From: an uncultured Flavobacteriales bacterium
GTDB lineage: Bacteria > Bacteroidota > Bacteroidia > Flavobacteriales_D > JABDKJ01
Direction of reading: 5' to 3'
DNA length: 40,119 bases
NCBI GenBank assembly: GCA_937875855.1
Contig: CALFHF010000152.1
Span: 1 to 40,119, forward strand
The translations under genes were made by a program, and so were the position numbers. Positions 8,186 through 16,937 of the stretch are shown piece after piece (within the stretch, counting starts at the first letter, position 1; the number at the start of each line of letters is the position of its first letter). Under the pieces are notes generated by a model. It did not search any database and had not been told where the DNA came from. It saw only the letters and a program-made list of their open reading frames with translations.

Positions 8186-10993
8186 ATGCAATACGATTTT
8201 AAGGAAATAGAGGCCAAATGGCAGGCCAAATGGAAGAGCGAGAAGACCTTTAAAGTCGAAGAAAAAGGGGAGAAAGAGAAGTTCTATGTCCTTGACATGT
8301 TCCCTTATCCTTCAGGCGCTGGACTGCACGTTGGACATCCTCTAGGCTATATCGCGTCTGACATTTTTGCCCGTTTTAAAAGGCATAAAGGCTTCAATGT
8401 CTTGCACCCTATGGGCTATGATTCCTTTGGACTACCGGCAGAGCAATATGCCATCCAAACGGGCCAACATCCCGCCATCACAACCAAGCAAAATATCGCC
8501 CGTTATCGTGAGCAATTAGATCGTATCGGATTCTCTTTTGACTGGGACAGGGAAGTGCGCACCAGCGACCCATCGTATTACCGTTGGACGCAGTGGATCT
8601 TCAAACAAATCTTCGGGGCATGGTATAACAAGGAGACCGGAAAGGCTGAGCCTGTAGATAGTTTAATCAAGAAATTTGAAGAAAACGGAACCTATGGGGT
8701 ACAGGCGGCCATTGAAAGCAACTGGTATGAGGGCTTGGATCTAAAAGGCTTCGGCCTGCCTTTCGGGGAGTTCTTCGCGGGGGAGTTCACCGACACCGAT
8801 TGGAAGTCGATGAACGAGGATCAGAAACAGCATATCCTTTCTTTTTTCAGGCTCACATACCTTAGCGATGCTATGGTAAACTGGTGCCCTGAATTGGGTA
8901 CTGTGCTTGCCAATGATGAGATTAAGGACGGTCGCTCTGAGCGAGGTGGACACCCTGTAGTTCAGAAGCGTATGAAACAGTGGATGATGCGCATCACTGC
9001 ATACGCAGATCGGCTTTTAACCGGCTTAGATAACCTAGACTGGACAGAGGCGATAAAGGAGCAACAGCGCAACTGGATTGGCAGAAGTGAAGGCGCTATG
9101 GTTTTATTTGAATTAGAAGACGCATCAGCGACTATTCAGGTCTTTACCACGCGTCCTGACACTATCTATGGTGCGAGCTTCGTGGTTTTAGCACCTGAGC
9201 ATGACTTGGTGGCACAAATCACGACTCAAGAGCAAGCAAAGGCGGTCTCAGACTATATCCAAGACGTTTCCTTGAAATCAGAACGTGATCGTCAGGCGAA
9301 TGTCAAAGACATTAGCGGATGCTTCACAGGAGCCTTCGTGATACACCCGTTCACAGGGGATAAAATCCCGGTTTGGATCGCTGATTATGTGCTAGCAGGA
9401 TATGGAACAGGAGCGGTCATGGCTGTACCAGCAGGCGATGACAGAGACCATGCGTTTGCCAATCACTTCCGATCGAAATTGCACATCATCCCCATTTTCG
9501 AAGGGGTAAATGTGTCTAAAGAAGCCTGCAGCGATAAGAGCGCTAAGTTGATCAACTCAGCCTTCTTAAATGGCATGGATGCAACCAAGGCAATACCTGC
9601 TGTGATAGCTCAACTGCAAGGTAATGGCAAAGGATGGGGAAAGGTTAATTTCAGACTGAGAGATGCCGTTTTCAGCAGACAGCGTTTCTGGGGGGAACCA
9701 TTCCCGGTGTACTATGAAAAAGGACTAGCTAAACTGGTTCCAGACCAGGTAGTCGAACTACCTCCAGTAGATAGATATCTGCCTACGGAGGAAGGCGAGC
9801 CACCGCTAGCTAGAGCTAAAAAGGAAGACTGGAAAGTATTCCATGGCGAGCACATGGACTATAACACCATGCCAGGCTGGGCAGGAAGTAGTTGGTATTT
9901 CTTGCGCTATATGGACCCTAAGAACGAGCAGGAATTTTGCAACAGAGCCAAGAGTGATTATTGGGGACAGGTGGACCTGTACATGGGAGGAGCAGAGCAT
10001 GCTACGGGGCATTTGCTTTATAGTAGATTTTGGACAAAAATCCTTTTTGACCTAGGATACATTGGCTTTGAGGAGCCTTTTCAGAAGATGATTAATCAGG
10101 GGATGATTCAAGGAAGATCCAGCATCGTCTATAGATTGAAAGATACGAATACGTTCATTTCTAAAGGGCTTGTCAAAAACCAGGAGGTCTCTGAGCTTCA
10201 TGCTGATGTAAGCATGGTGATGAATGACCAACTAGACATCGAGGCCTTCAAGAACTGGAGGCCTGAATTTAAGGACGCTAAATTCATGCTAGAAGGCATG
10301 ATATATATCTGTGGATCAGAAGTAGAAAAGATGTCTAAATCCAAGTTCAACGTCATCAACCCTGACGAACTTTGTGATGCATACGGAGCTGATACCCTAC
10401 GCTGCTATGAGATGTTCCTTGGGCCCATTGAACAGCACAAACCATGGGATACAAATGGTATAAGTGGAGTTCATAATTTCTTGCGTAAAGTCACACGCTT
10501 GTTCGAGAATTTGAACGAAGAAAAGCCAAGCACTGACAACCTAAGAACTCTTCATAAGACCATCAAGAAACTGACTGGGGACATGGAACGTTTCTCCTTT
10601 AACACCCCTGTTTCAGCACTGATGATTTGTGTCAATGAACTGCAGGACCAGAAATGTGGGTCAAGAATGATATTGGAACAATTCAGCGTTCTTCTTTCGC
10701 CCTATGCGCCCCACCTGGCGGAGGAATTATGGGAAATACTGGGAAAGCAAGGAAGCATCACCAATGCGGCTTGGCCTGGGTATCAGGCTGAGTTCATAAA
10801 GGAAGACAATATTGATTATCCAGTTTCTTTTAATGGCAAGATGCGTTTCAAAATGTCCCTATCAGCTGACCTCACGGCTAAAGAAGTGGAGGAGGCGGTT
10901 CTTTCTTCTGAGTCGGCAAAGAAGTACTTAGAAGGAAATACACCCAAGAAAGTGATAGTGGTTCCAAAGAGGATTGTGAATATTGTGATCTAA
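8186..10993 (+). CDS. leuS: Leucyl-tRNA synthetase
   Basis: Class I aminoacyl-tRNA synthetase charging tRNA-Leu with leucine at the expense of ATP. At 935 residues it has the usual length for Bacteroidota LeuS. The HIGH-type motif is His48-Val-Gly-His51 within PYPSGAGLHVGHPLGY, and the KMSKS loop is at 715-719. The CP1 editing domain is present (FTTRPDTIYGASFVVLAPEH and GTGAVMAVPAGDDRDHAF with the conserved Asp used in hydrolysing misacylated tRNA). The leucine-specific region and C-terminal anticodon domain follow, ending KKVIVVPKRIVNIVI. The start is the first ATG in a divergent interval shared with mnmG. No tadA overlap: the next gene starts 60 bp downstream. Confidence 0.97.
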   Translation: MQYDFKEIEAKWQAKWKSEKTFKVEEKGEKEKFYVLDMFPYPSGAGLHVGHPLGYIASDIFARFKRHKGFNVLHPMGYDSFGLPAEQYAIQTGQHPAITTKQNIARYREQLDRIGFSFDWDREVRTSDPSYYRWTQWIFKQIFGAWYNKETGKAEPVDSLIKKFEENGTYGVQAAIESNWYEGLDLKGFGLPFGEFFAGEFTDTDWKSMNEDQKQHILSFFRLTYLSDAMVNWCPELGTVLANDEIKDGRSERGGHPVVQKRMKQWMMRITAYADRLLTGLDNLDWTEAIKEQQRNWIGRSEGAMVLFELEDASATIQVFTTRPDTIYGASFVVLAPEHDLVAQITTQEQAKAVSDYIQDVSLKSERDRQANVKDISGCFTGAFVIHPFTGDKIPVWIADYVLAGYGTGAVMAVPAGDDRDHAFANHFRSKLHIIPIFEGVNVSKEACSDKSAKLINSAFLNGMDATKAIPAVIAQLQGNGKGWGKVNFRLRDAVFSRQRFWGEPFPVYYEKGLAKLVPDQVVELPPVDRYLPTEEGEPPLARAKKEDWKVFHGEHMDYNTMPGWAGSSWYFLRYMDPKNEQEFCNRAKSDYWGQVDLYMGGAEHATGHLLYSRFWTKILFDLGYIGFEEPFQKMINQGMIQGRSSIVYRLKDTNTFISKGLVKNQEVSELHADVSMVMNDQLDIEAFKNWRPEFKDAKFMLEGMIYICGSEVEKMSKSKFNVINPDELCDAYGADTLRCYEMFLGPIEQHKPWDTNGISGVHNFLRKVTRLFENLNEEKPSTDNLRTLHKTIKKLTGDMERFSFNTPVSALMICVNELQDQKCGSRMILEQFSVLLSPYAPHLAEELWEILGKQGSITNAAWPGYQAEFIKEDNIDYPVSFNGKMRFKMSLSADLTAKEVEEAVLSSESAKKYLEGNTPKKVIVVPKRIVNIVI

Positions 10994-11053
10994 GACAAAG
11001 GCTATGTACCTTGGCCATTAAGAGACTATTTAGGCCAAACAAATTGAGAATAA

Positions 11054-11515
11054 ATGCTCACAGGATACACTGACGAATATTTCATGAAGCAGGCCTTTAA
11101 CGAGGCAGAGCAGGCATACGAGAGGGATGAAGTGCCCGTGGGAGCGGTAATCGTAGCTAAGGATAGAATTATTGCTCGAGCGCACAACCTTACTGAAACC
11201 CTAAATGATGTGACGGCCCATGCAGAGATTCAAGCCTTCACAGCAGCAGCAAATCATTTGGGAGGAAAATACTTGAAAGGCTGTACACTCTTTGTTACAC
11301 TTGAGCCTTGTGTAATGTGTGCGGGGGCATCTTATTGGGCCCAATTAGACCGCATAGTCATAGCAGCTAGAGATGAGAAACGGGGCTTCAGTAGGATCCA
11401 AGAAGACCTACTACACCCGCGCACTTTAGTACAGTACGGCATCATGGCCGAAGAGTCGGCAGCACTGCTGACTCGCTTTTTCCAGGACAAGCGAAGACAA
11501 CAAAAACTCAAGTGA
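11054..11515 (+). CDS. tadA: tRNA-specific adenosine-34 deaminase
   Basis: Converts adenosine to inosine at the wobble position of tRNA-Arg(ACG), a zinc hydrolase of the cytidine/deoxycytidylate deaminase family. The 153-residue product shows the zinc and proton-shuttle motifs His56-Ala-Glu58 (AHAEIQAF) and Pro85-Cys86-Val-Met-Cys89 (LEPCVMCAGA). VPVGAVIVAKD and HNLTETLNDVTAHAE are typical of TadA rather than other deaminases. The gene is separated from leuS by 60 bp, which contain the inverted repeat TTGGCC...GGCCAA. The stop overlaps the next start (GTGA). Confidence 0.93.
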   Translation: MLTGYTDEYFMKQAFNEAEQAYERDEVPVGAVIVAKDRIIARAHNLTETLNDVTAHAEIQAFTAAANHLGGKYLKGCTLFVTLEPCVMCAGASYWAQLDRIVIAARDEKRGFSRIQEDLLHPRTLVQYGIMAEESAALLTRFFQDKRRQQKLK

Positions 11516-12339
11516 GAATCCTGCTCTACTCCAATGTGTTCATAGCTCTGGCTGCAGGGGTATTGACACTAGGGTCCTTCTTTATAATCCATCAGGTACC
11601 CGACTTATGGCTGTGTGCATGGGTCAGTCTCGCTAGCTTCTGCGTATACACCGCACAACGCCTTATGAAACTTAGGGCCTATGCCATGCGCGCAGATCAG
11701 ATGGCATGGGTAGCAAGACACAGGAAGACCCTTGTGTATGGCTCGGGAATCAGCCTTCTACTTTCGTTTATTTTAGGCATGAAGATGTCATGGGATCTGC
11801 TTTGGAGCCTTTGGCCAGTTGTAATCATCAGTATGCTTTACGCTTTGCCTTTTATTCCTTCAGGAGGAGAGAAGAAGGCCTTAAGAGAGGTCCCTGGAAT
11901 CAAGATATTTTTAATCGCAACAGTCTGGACTTTTATCACCTTACTCTTACCCATGAAAGCGAGCGGAATAGCTATTGGAGCCTTTGAGCAATCCCTCTTG
12001 ATTGAACGCTTTTGCTTCATTTTAGCCATCACCATACCTTTTGATATACGAGACTTAGATCATGATTCAAAGGATATGCATACCCTGCCTCAACTGATGG
12101 GAGTGAACGGTAGCATTATCTTTGCAATTGCCCTCCTGTTTTTTGCAATAATCATTGAACATCTTGGTATATATGAGGGGCACATTGAAACACACACGGC
12201 TGCTTTAACTAGCTCGGTCTACGCACTGTGTATTGCCCTGCTTTGGACAGGAAAAAAGCCAAGACCATACTGGTATTACAATGGCCTTTTAGATGGAATG
12301 ATTATGCTTTTAGGAGCGCTCTTAATCTATAGCCGCTGA
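11512..12339 (+). CDS. UbiA-like integral membrane protein
   Basis: Polytopic membrane protein of 275 residues with about eight predicted hydrophobic segments, resembling UbiA-superfamily prenyltransferases. The second aspartate-rich motif is visible as FDIRDLDHDSKD (about 182-193), including the following His-Asp. The first motif (NDxxDxxxD) expected in the loop after the second helix is missing; this region reads ASFCVYTAQRLMKLRA. It may therefore have an unusual substrate or have lost prenyl-diphosphate binding. The GTG start overlaps the tadA stop. It converges closely (3 bp) with the FtsB-like gene. I cannot assign a pathway (menaquinone, heme O and chlorophyll-type roles are all possible for the superfamily). 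Confidence 0.65.
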   Translation: MRILLYSNVFIALAAGVLTLGSFFIIHQVPDLWLCAWVSLASFCVYTAQRLMKLRAYAMRADQMAWVARHRKTLVYGSGISLLLSFILGMKMSWDLLWSLWPVVIISMLYALPFIPSGGEKKALREVPGIKIFLIATVWTFITLLLPMKASGIAIGAFEQSLLIERFCFILAITIPFDIRDLDHDSKDMHTLPQLMGVNGSIIFAIALLFFAIIIEHLGIYEGHIETHTAALTSSVYALCIALLWTGKKPRPYWYYNGLLDGMIMLLGALLIYSR

Positions 12340-12351
12340 GGATCACTCCTC
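12338..12351. terminator. Short hairpin at convergent stop codons
   Basis: GAGGA-TCAC-TCCTC forms a 5-bp stem with a 4-nt loop lying across the closely spaced stop codons of the UbiA-like and FtsB-like genes. No T-run is present, so a terminator function is uncertain. Confidence 0.3.
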
Positions 12352-12633
12352 CACGAAAACGAAGACATCTTCATTTTCCCGCTTCATATAGTGCTGCTCT
12401 CTTGCGAAGCGCTCTAAGGCTTCGTCATCAGTGGTGAGTTCAGTAAGTGAAACCTTAGTTTCTATGAGCTGGGCATCATAATAGGCCGCTTGTCCTTCCA
12501 AGTCAATAACCTTCATTTTATAGCCCATCAGGGTGAAGAAATCTGTTTCTTCTAAAAGGAGGATATACATGAAAAAGCACAGGCATACCACGATGTATTT
12601 ATTCTTGAATAGGCTTTTCAACTTCTCTTTCAT
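12343..12633 (-). CDS. FtsB/DivIC-like septum formation initiator protein
   Basis: Small bitopic divisome protein of 96 residues. It has a short basic cytoplasmic start (MKEKLKSLFKNK), one transmembrane segment (about 13-32, YIVVCLCFFMYILLL) and a short extracytoplasmic region rich in Glu/Lys that can form a coiled coil. The ending EALERFAREQHYMKRENEDVFVFVEE matches the conserved ARE.Y.Mk..ded.f.f tail of FtsB/DivIC proteins. Such proteins link early and late division proteins with FtsL and FtsQ. A near-consensus -7 element (TATCTTCG) lies a few bases before the ATG. Confidence 0.82.
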   Translation of the reverse strand: MKEKLKSLFKNKYIVVCLCFFMYILLLEETDFFTLMGYKMKVIDLEGQAAYYDAQLIETKVSLTELTTDDEALERFAREQHYMKRENEDVFVFVEE

Positions 12634-12675
12634 GACGCAACGAAGATAGGAGGGCCTTCAGTATACTCGAAAGGA

Positions 12676-12706
12676 CCTCTGTGCTCTTTTCAACAGCGCA
12701 TAGAGG
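12676..12706 (-). terminator. Hairpin downstream of the LuxE-like gene
   Basis: CCTCT and AGAGG arms, with partly paired inner bases, flank a loop between the end of the acyl-protein synthetase gene (12727) and the FtsB-like gene start. No downstream T-run was seen. Confidence 0.25.
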
Positions 12707-12726
12707 ATGACAAGAACAAGCGAATC

Positions 12727-13704
12727 TCAGACCATAAGACTGCAGCCACGCATATCGCTATGATCAAAACGACCTAAAACTTCAAAGGAGCCATCATGAT
12801 GCAGGCGACCCAGGTCTTCCGTAGAAATAAAGGAGCAAGAATGCATGTTGGCAAGGTCTATGACGTTCATTCCGCCCGAATGTTCTGCCGGAAGAAGCGC
12901 AAAAGGGTCGTTTAAGTCACGGACTAAAATCTTCATCCATGCGGGGCAATGAAATCGACCAAAAGATGGAGCATAAGCCTGAGAGAGCAACTCAGTCATG
13001 CCGTATTCTGAGTGAATCGAACTCACTGCAAAGCCCTTCTTTAAGATAGAATGCAATTCTTCCCTTAGCATCTCCTTTTTACGGCCCTTCATTCCGCCCG
13101 TTTCCATAACGATAAGCTCAGGAAAGGAGAGGGGAGAAGCTTCTATGAAATCAAGCAGAGCAAAACTCACACCGATGAGCAAAGTCCGTTGGCCAGAAGA
13201 TTTAAGCTGAGTCAATTTAGCTCTAAGGGCATCGTAATCATGAAGGAAAAAACCACTAGAAGAATGAGCGCTCAGCCTAATAAGCCGTTCGGCCATATGC
13301 ACAAGAGACGATCCCTTACGCTCTAAGTATGAGGGAAGAAGAGCAAGGACGCAAAGCTCTTGTACCGACCCGTAGACCCGCTCGAAATGCGTAAGAAAGC
13401 TCTTTTCATAAAGGGCAGCATCCTTTACGAAATGTCGCGAAGGAATCATTCCTGTAGTCCCGCTGCTTGTAAAAACACAAGCAGGGTCCTGGTCAGAGGC
13501 ATAGACTTTATGTTGTTTGAACGCAGAGATGGGAAGGCATGGAATCTCTTGATAGGCATTGGGCTCAGGCCTGTTCAACACCTCAAGAAAACGAGCATAC
13601 GGTGCACAGTTCTTCTTTTGAAAATGAAATATCTTCAATGCGAGGTCGTTGAATTCCTGTTCTGATTTTATCTGGAAAGGGTCTGTATCAAACATATGGG
13701 ACAT
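12727..13704 (-). CDS. LuxE-family acyl-protein synthetase-like protein
   Basis: Adenylate-forming enzyme of the LuxE / phenylacetate-CoA-ligase-like group, 325 residues, cytoplasmic. The phosphate-binding loop is FTSSGTTGMIPSRHF (about 80-95), the middle motif is SEYGMTELLSQAY, and the ATP/ribose-binding motif is STEDLGRL near residue 298. LuxE activates a fatty acid as acyl-AMP and transfers it to a Cys; here no LuxC or LuxD partner lies nearby, so the substrate is unknown. In many Bacteroidota a lone gene of this family occurs as a conserved stand-alone enzyme. Divergent from the lipoprotein gene at 13734 with only 29 bp between starts. Confidence 0.78.
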   Translation of the reverse strand: MSHMFDTDPFQIKSEQEFNDLALKIFHFQKKNCAPYARFLEVLNRPEPNAYQEIPCLPISAFKQHKVYASDQDPACVFTSSGTTGMIPSRHFVKDAALYEKSFLTHFERVYGSVQELCVLALLPSYLERKGSSLVHMAERLIRLSAHSSSGFFLHDYDALRAKLTQLKSSGQRTLLIGVSFALLDFIEASPLSFPELIVMETGGMKGRKKEMLREELHSILKKGFAVSSIHSEYGMTELLSQAYAPSFGRFHCPAWMKILVRDLNDPFALLPAEHSGGMNVIDLANMHSCSFISTEDLGRLHHDGSFEVLGRFDHSDMRGCSLMV

Positions 13705-13720
13705 GAAGGAGATGGATCGC

Positions 13721-13728
13721 TATCTTTG
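13721..13728 (+). promoter_or_regulatory. -7 promoter element five bases before a start codon
   Basis: TATCTTTG matches TAnnTTTG. It ends 5 nt before the ATG at 13734, so the transcript is expected to start at or next to the start codon (leaderless). No -33 TTTG was seen at the usual distance. Confidence 0.55.
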
Positions 13729-13733
13729 AAGGC

Positions 13734-14207
13734 ATGAGTCAATGGGTAAAAATATCGTTTGTGTTGTGCACAGTCGGAATTCTTTTTTCGACCTGTAGTA
13801 AGGACCCTTCATATCCCATCATTCCTGGCGTTACAGATGCGCGCATAGTGACTAAATCAGGAAACCTGGCCGATGTGGTATTTAACTTTACCGATGGTGA
13901 TGGTGACATAGGTTGGCCAACGAATGATTCATTAAGAGCACAAAAAGACGTCATACTGAAGTATCAGCAATTGCAGAATGGCGTGTGGGTTGATCAAAGT
14001 GATTTTGAGTATGAATTCCAATTGACCCCTTCCTTGACCCCGATTGGACAAGACAAATTTCTAGAAGGCGAAGTATCCGTGGAGATAGCTTATCCACCAC
14101 CACCACCGGGACCTGTTGTTGGAGACACAATACGTTTTGGGGTCATATTGAAAGATCGTGCTGCACATGCGAGCATGCTGGTTTACAGCCCTCAAAAAGT
14201 GCTTTAA
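13734..14207 (+). CDS. Small Bacteroidota lipoprotein with DGDGDIG motif
   Basis: Putative outer- or inner-membrane lipoprotein of 157 residues. The signal peptide ends in the lipobox LFSTC (Cys about 21). The segment VVFNFTDGDGDIGWP (about 49-63) is the calcium-binding-like motif common to small Bacteroidota lipoproteins, and a run of five prolines occurs near residue 124. The function is unknown. It has its own promoter-like element just before the ATG and ends in a 4-bp overlap with the convergent M14 peptidase gene. Not a known virulence or adhesion family. Confidence 0.75.
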   Translation: MSQWVKISFVLCTVGILFSTCSKDPSYPIIPGVTDARIVTKSGNLADVVFNFTDGDGDIGWPTNDSLRAQKDVILKYQQLQNGVWVDQSDFEYEFQLTPSLTPIGQDKFLEGEVSVEIAYPPPPPGPVVGDTIRFGVILKDRAAHASMLVYSPQKVL

Positions 14208-15889
14208 TCTAAGCTTCGGAACACAGGATATCTCATGTGTTCCTTCTCGTAATAGGGTGAACGTTGATAGAGGTAAATAAGCTGCGCCCATTCGCTTGCT
14301 GCGAAATCCTTATCACTTTTCTGTTTCTCCCTGAACTCCTTGTTCAATTTTGAATCAGCCTTCAACATATCCAGTGCCATGTCTTCGAATACATACGGAG
14401 AAAACCACTCCTTTTGCTGAAGTACAATATCGAAGAATCCCCATGCAAAAAAGGAGTCCACAGCCCTTGGTTCAAGCGCTTCTATGAGGTAGTTCTTAGT
14501 GCGCTGGTCAAGAAGAATCATGAAATCACCTTTATAAAAACGAACCTCTTCTAGAGCTTCAGTAGTAGTAACTCCATCATGGAGGTAATGCCCTTCGAAA
14601 GCTTGCTTGCTTGTGTTTAAAGACGCAATGCGATACACCCTTAGCTTCATGATGGTGTCGTTCTTAAGTGGAGTCATTTTAACGCCATTAGCCTCTAAGC
14701 GTTCTATCACTTCTCTCCAAGCTTGAGAGATGTAATATGCTTTAGGAGCTATCACGGGATCCACGTTTTTGTAGTTCTTAAAGTGCGGAATATAGCCCTC
14801 CCAAGGAGTGCTTTGGTCATAGCGTAACCGTTCTAATCCCGTTACATCACTCGTAAAGAATTCAGCCCTAAAGCCTTTGAAAAAGACTGAATCTACTTGA
14901 GCGCTGTCCAATTCGTGATTCATATAGAACGTGCCTTGCTTTCTTAATTCACGGTCGGCTTTCTGCTTGTTCATCACCACTTCACGGTCATGATCAGAGG
15001 TCCATTGAGCCAGTGCTTTTAAGAAGTGATAGGTCGCCATCACACGATCTCGATACGGCTTGAGCATATGTGCTTCAGAAGTGAACCCGAAGCAGTTATA
15101 CAAGGAAGCATATCCCGTGCTATAGCGAGGAAAGTCAGGAAAATCTATAATACCTTCTTCAGGAGTCTTACCCACTAAATCTACATATGGAACCATGGGG
15201 TAGGAGCTTTCCATGGCTGTATAGAGGTCAGGAATGAGGCTATAGCGATAGGTATTGGCCAAATGCGGAGCAATCATGTCCAGTTGACTATGAATAAGCG
15301 TCATAGTATATTGGTAATCAGCACCATTAGAAGTGTGTGTATCCACTAAAAATTCAGGCTCAAGGAATGCGAAGATCTTATGAAAAGTCAAGGCATTACG
15401 GCTATCCGCCTTCATGAAATCACGGTTCAAGTCAAGGTTTTTTGCGTTTCCTCTGAAGCCTTGTTCTAAAGGCCCTTTTTGATTAGCGCGGGTGCAACAA
15501 GAGCGATTGAGTGCACCGCCAATATTATACATAGGAATGATTGCAATATTCACCCTATCAAGAATAGGCGAGTCAGCGCGAAGAAGCTCTTCTATCAGCA
15601 GAAGTGAAGCATCAACACCACAAGACTCGCCAGCATGAATTCCGTTATTAATGAGGATGGTGGGCTTATGTTCAGCCATATCGCCCGCAATGAAAAGATG
15701 GATAGGCCTGCCAGAGTCACTTGGGCCCATTTCTTTGAGTTGGGTCTTTTGATATTTTTTTACCAAGGCTTCGTATGCGGCAATACAAGTGGCGTGATCA
15801 GGGCTGACACCCTCTTCGAAACGCAAGTTTAGCTGCGCATGAACATGTAACGCGACAAAACATAGGACAATTAGACTCAGTTGTTTCAT
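14204..15889 (-). CDS. Secreted M14-family zinc carboxypeptidase
   Basis: Extracytoplasmic metallopeptidase of 561 residues with a signal peptide (MKQLSLIVLCFVALHVHAQ). The zinc site reads HAGESCG (His85, Glu88) and DTHTSNG (third ligand His). NLDLNRDF supplies the substrate-binding Asn/Arg pair, and Glu in FTSEAHM is the likely catalytic residue, as in M14 carboxypeptidases. The region after about residue 310 is an accessory domain of unknown role. M14 enzymes usually remove C-terminal residues or cut peptidoglycan peptides; which applies here cannot be read. It overlaps the remnant of the mechanosensitive channel gene upstream by 4 bp. Confidence 0.87.
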   Translation of the reverse strand: MKQLSLIVLCFVALHVHAQLNLRFEEGVSPDHATCIAAYEALVKKYQKTQLKEMGPSDSGRPIHLFIAGDMAEHKPTILINNGIHAGESCGVDASLLLIEELLRADSPILDRVNIAIIPMYNIGGALNRSCCTRANQKGPLEQGFRGNAKNLDLNRDFMKADSRNALTFHKIFAFLEPEFLVDTHTSNGADYQYTMTLIHSQLDMIAPHLANTYRYSLIPDLYTAMESSYPMVPYVDLVGKTPEEGIIDFPDFPRYSTGYASLYNCFGFTSEAHMLKPYRDRVMATYHFLKALAQWTSDHDREVVMNKQKADRELRKQGTFYMNHELDSAQVDSVFFKGFRAEFFTSDVTGLERLRYDQSTPWEGYIPHFKNYKNVDPVIAPKAYYISQAWREVIERLEANGVKMTPLKNDTIMKLRVYRIASLNTSKQAFEGHYLHDGVTTTEALEEVRFYKGDFMILLDQRTKNYLIEALEPRAVDSFFAWGFFDIVLQQKEWFSPYVFEDMALDMLKADSKLNKEFREKQKSDKDFAASEWAQLIYLYQRSPYYEKEHMRYPVFRSLD

Positions 15890-16841
15890 AAAGCTTCTAG
15901 TTTTTTCTTTTCGTCTTTCATGCGCAAGGTGATGCGCGCTTTAAATGCCCCTAAGTTACTCCTACGTTCGTTTGGCTCAGTTTTTTCAAGGTCCTTATTT
16001 GAGGACTTAAGAGACTCCATTCGCTTGGTTAAAAGTTCTAATCGTTGTTGGGCTTTTTCAAGTTCAGTGGCTACAACGACACTGGCGAAGTTGATTTCAT
16101 CTCCATGATCTGTACCTTTCTTGTTGCTAGAAACTCGCTTGGGCATGAAGACTTTATCATTCACTTGACGTTGATTTATGAAGGCAGGCGAGACGATTTC
16201 GATATCAGCAGCATGTAATCTCATGATCATACAGTTATGCAGCTTACTTTTCTTGCTAAAAGTTTTGCTGGATCAGAAAGAGGTCCACGTACCTTATAGC
16301 TGACTGAAAAATCACCTAATGAAGTGATGAATACGAAGAGGTCAGTGAGCTCAGTATCCTCAGCTGCGCTGATTAAAACTCGCTCAATACGGTCAGAGGA
16401 AACAGCATATCCTAAGGAAACACGTGCCGAGACCATAATGGCATAAGAGCGCATGAAGTCTATCTCTTTGGTTGCTAAAATTAGATTAGGGGTGATTATT
16501 AGCATATGGTTTTCGGCCTGAACTTCCGTATGAAAAGCACCTTGGCTTATCACTCTTCCAAAGCAATCATCTACACGAATTATGTCACCTGTGTCAAACG
16601 GATTCACAAAACGAATCATCATAGCTGCCAATGCATTGCCTAATAAAGGCGTAGAACTTAGCGCCAGACCTACCGACAGTGTACTTCCGAAGAGCCCAAT
16701 GAACGGTCCTTGGGCTTCAGAAATTAATGGAAGGGAAATCAGGAAAAGTATACCGCCAAAGATAATGAGAGCGAAAAGAATGAGTTGTAGTAGGAGTGTC
16801 CAGCGCTTCATTCCCTCCGATAGGCGAAGTAAAAGCTCCAT
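15886..16841 (-). pseudogene. MscS-family mechanosensitive channel gene split by a frameshift
   Basis: Two consecutive open frames together make one small-conductance MscS-type channel. The first (16841-16227) has a transmembrane region and the MscS pore/beta core: LGNALAAMMIRFVNPFDTGDIIRV, then PNLILATKEIDFMRSYAIMVSARVSLGY and LGDFSVSYKVRGPLSDPAKLLARK. The second (16230-15886, -1 frame) opens with family C-terminal sequence DIEIVSPAFINQRQVN, then a Lys/Glu-rich coiled coil. Reading across the A4 run (plus-strand TTTT at 16248-16251) with one extra A restores KLLARKSKLHNCMIMRLHAADIEIVSPAF. I infer a single-base deletion; a sequencing error or recoding are alternatives. Joined length is about 317 residues. 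Confidence 0.75.
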
Positions 16842-16848
16842 ATTCCTT

Positions 16849-16856
16849 CAAAGGTA
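16849..16856 (-). promoter_or_regulatory. -7 promoter element of the MscS gene
   Basis: TACCTTTG on the minus strand matches TAnnTTTG. It ends 7 nt before the ATG at 16841, implying a very short or absent 5' leader. Confidence 0.5.
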
Positions 16857-16937
16857 GGATTTTGACCAGCCTAAGGAATGATATACCTCACATGTAGGAA
16901 GCTGCGGAGGGAGTGGATTTCTTGATAATTTAGGCGC

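Noticed and set aside
16227-16230. ATGA overlap suggesting two separate coupled genes (MscS-like and a coiled-coil protein)
   Set aside because: The second frame begins with sequence that belongs to the C-terminus of the MscS family, so a frameshift inside one gene explains both frames better.
16415-16430. CACGTG core as a third parS site
   Set aside because: The flanking bases do not match the TGTT...AACA arms of parS; other CACGTG occurrences near 31365 and 37799 fail in the same way.
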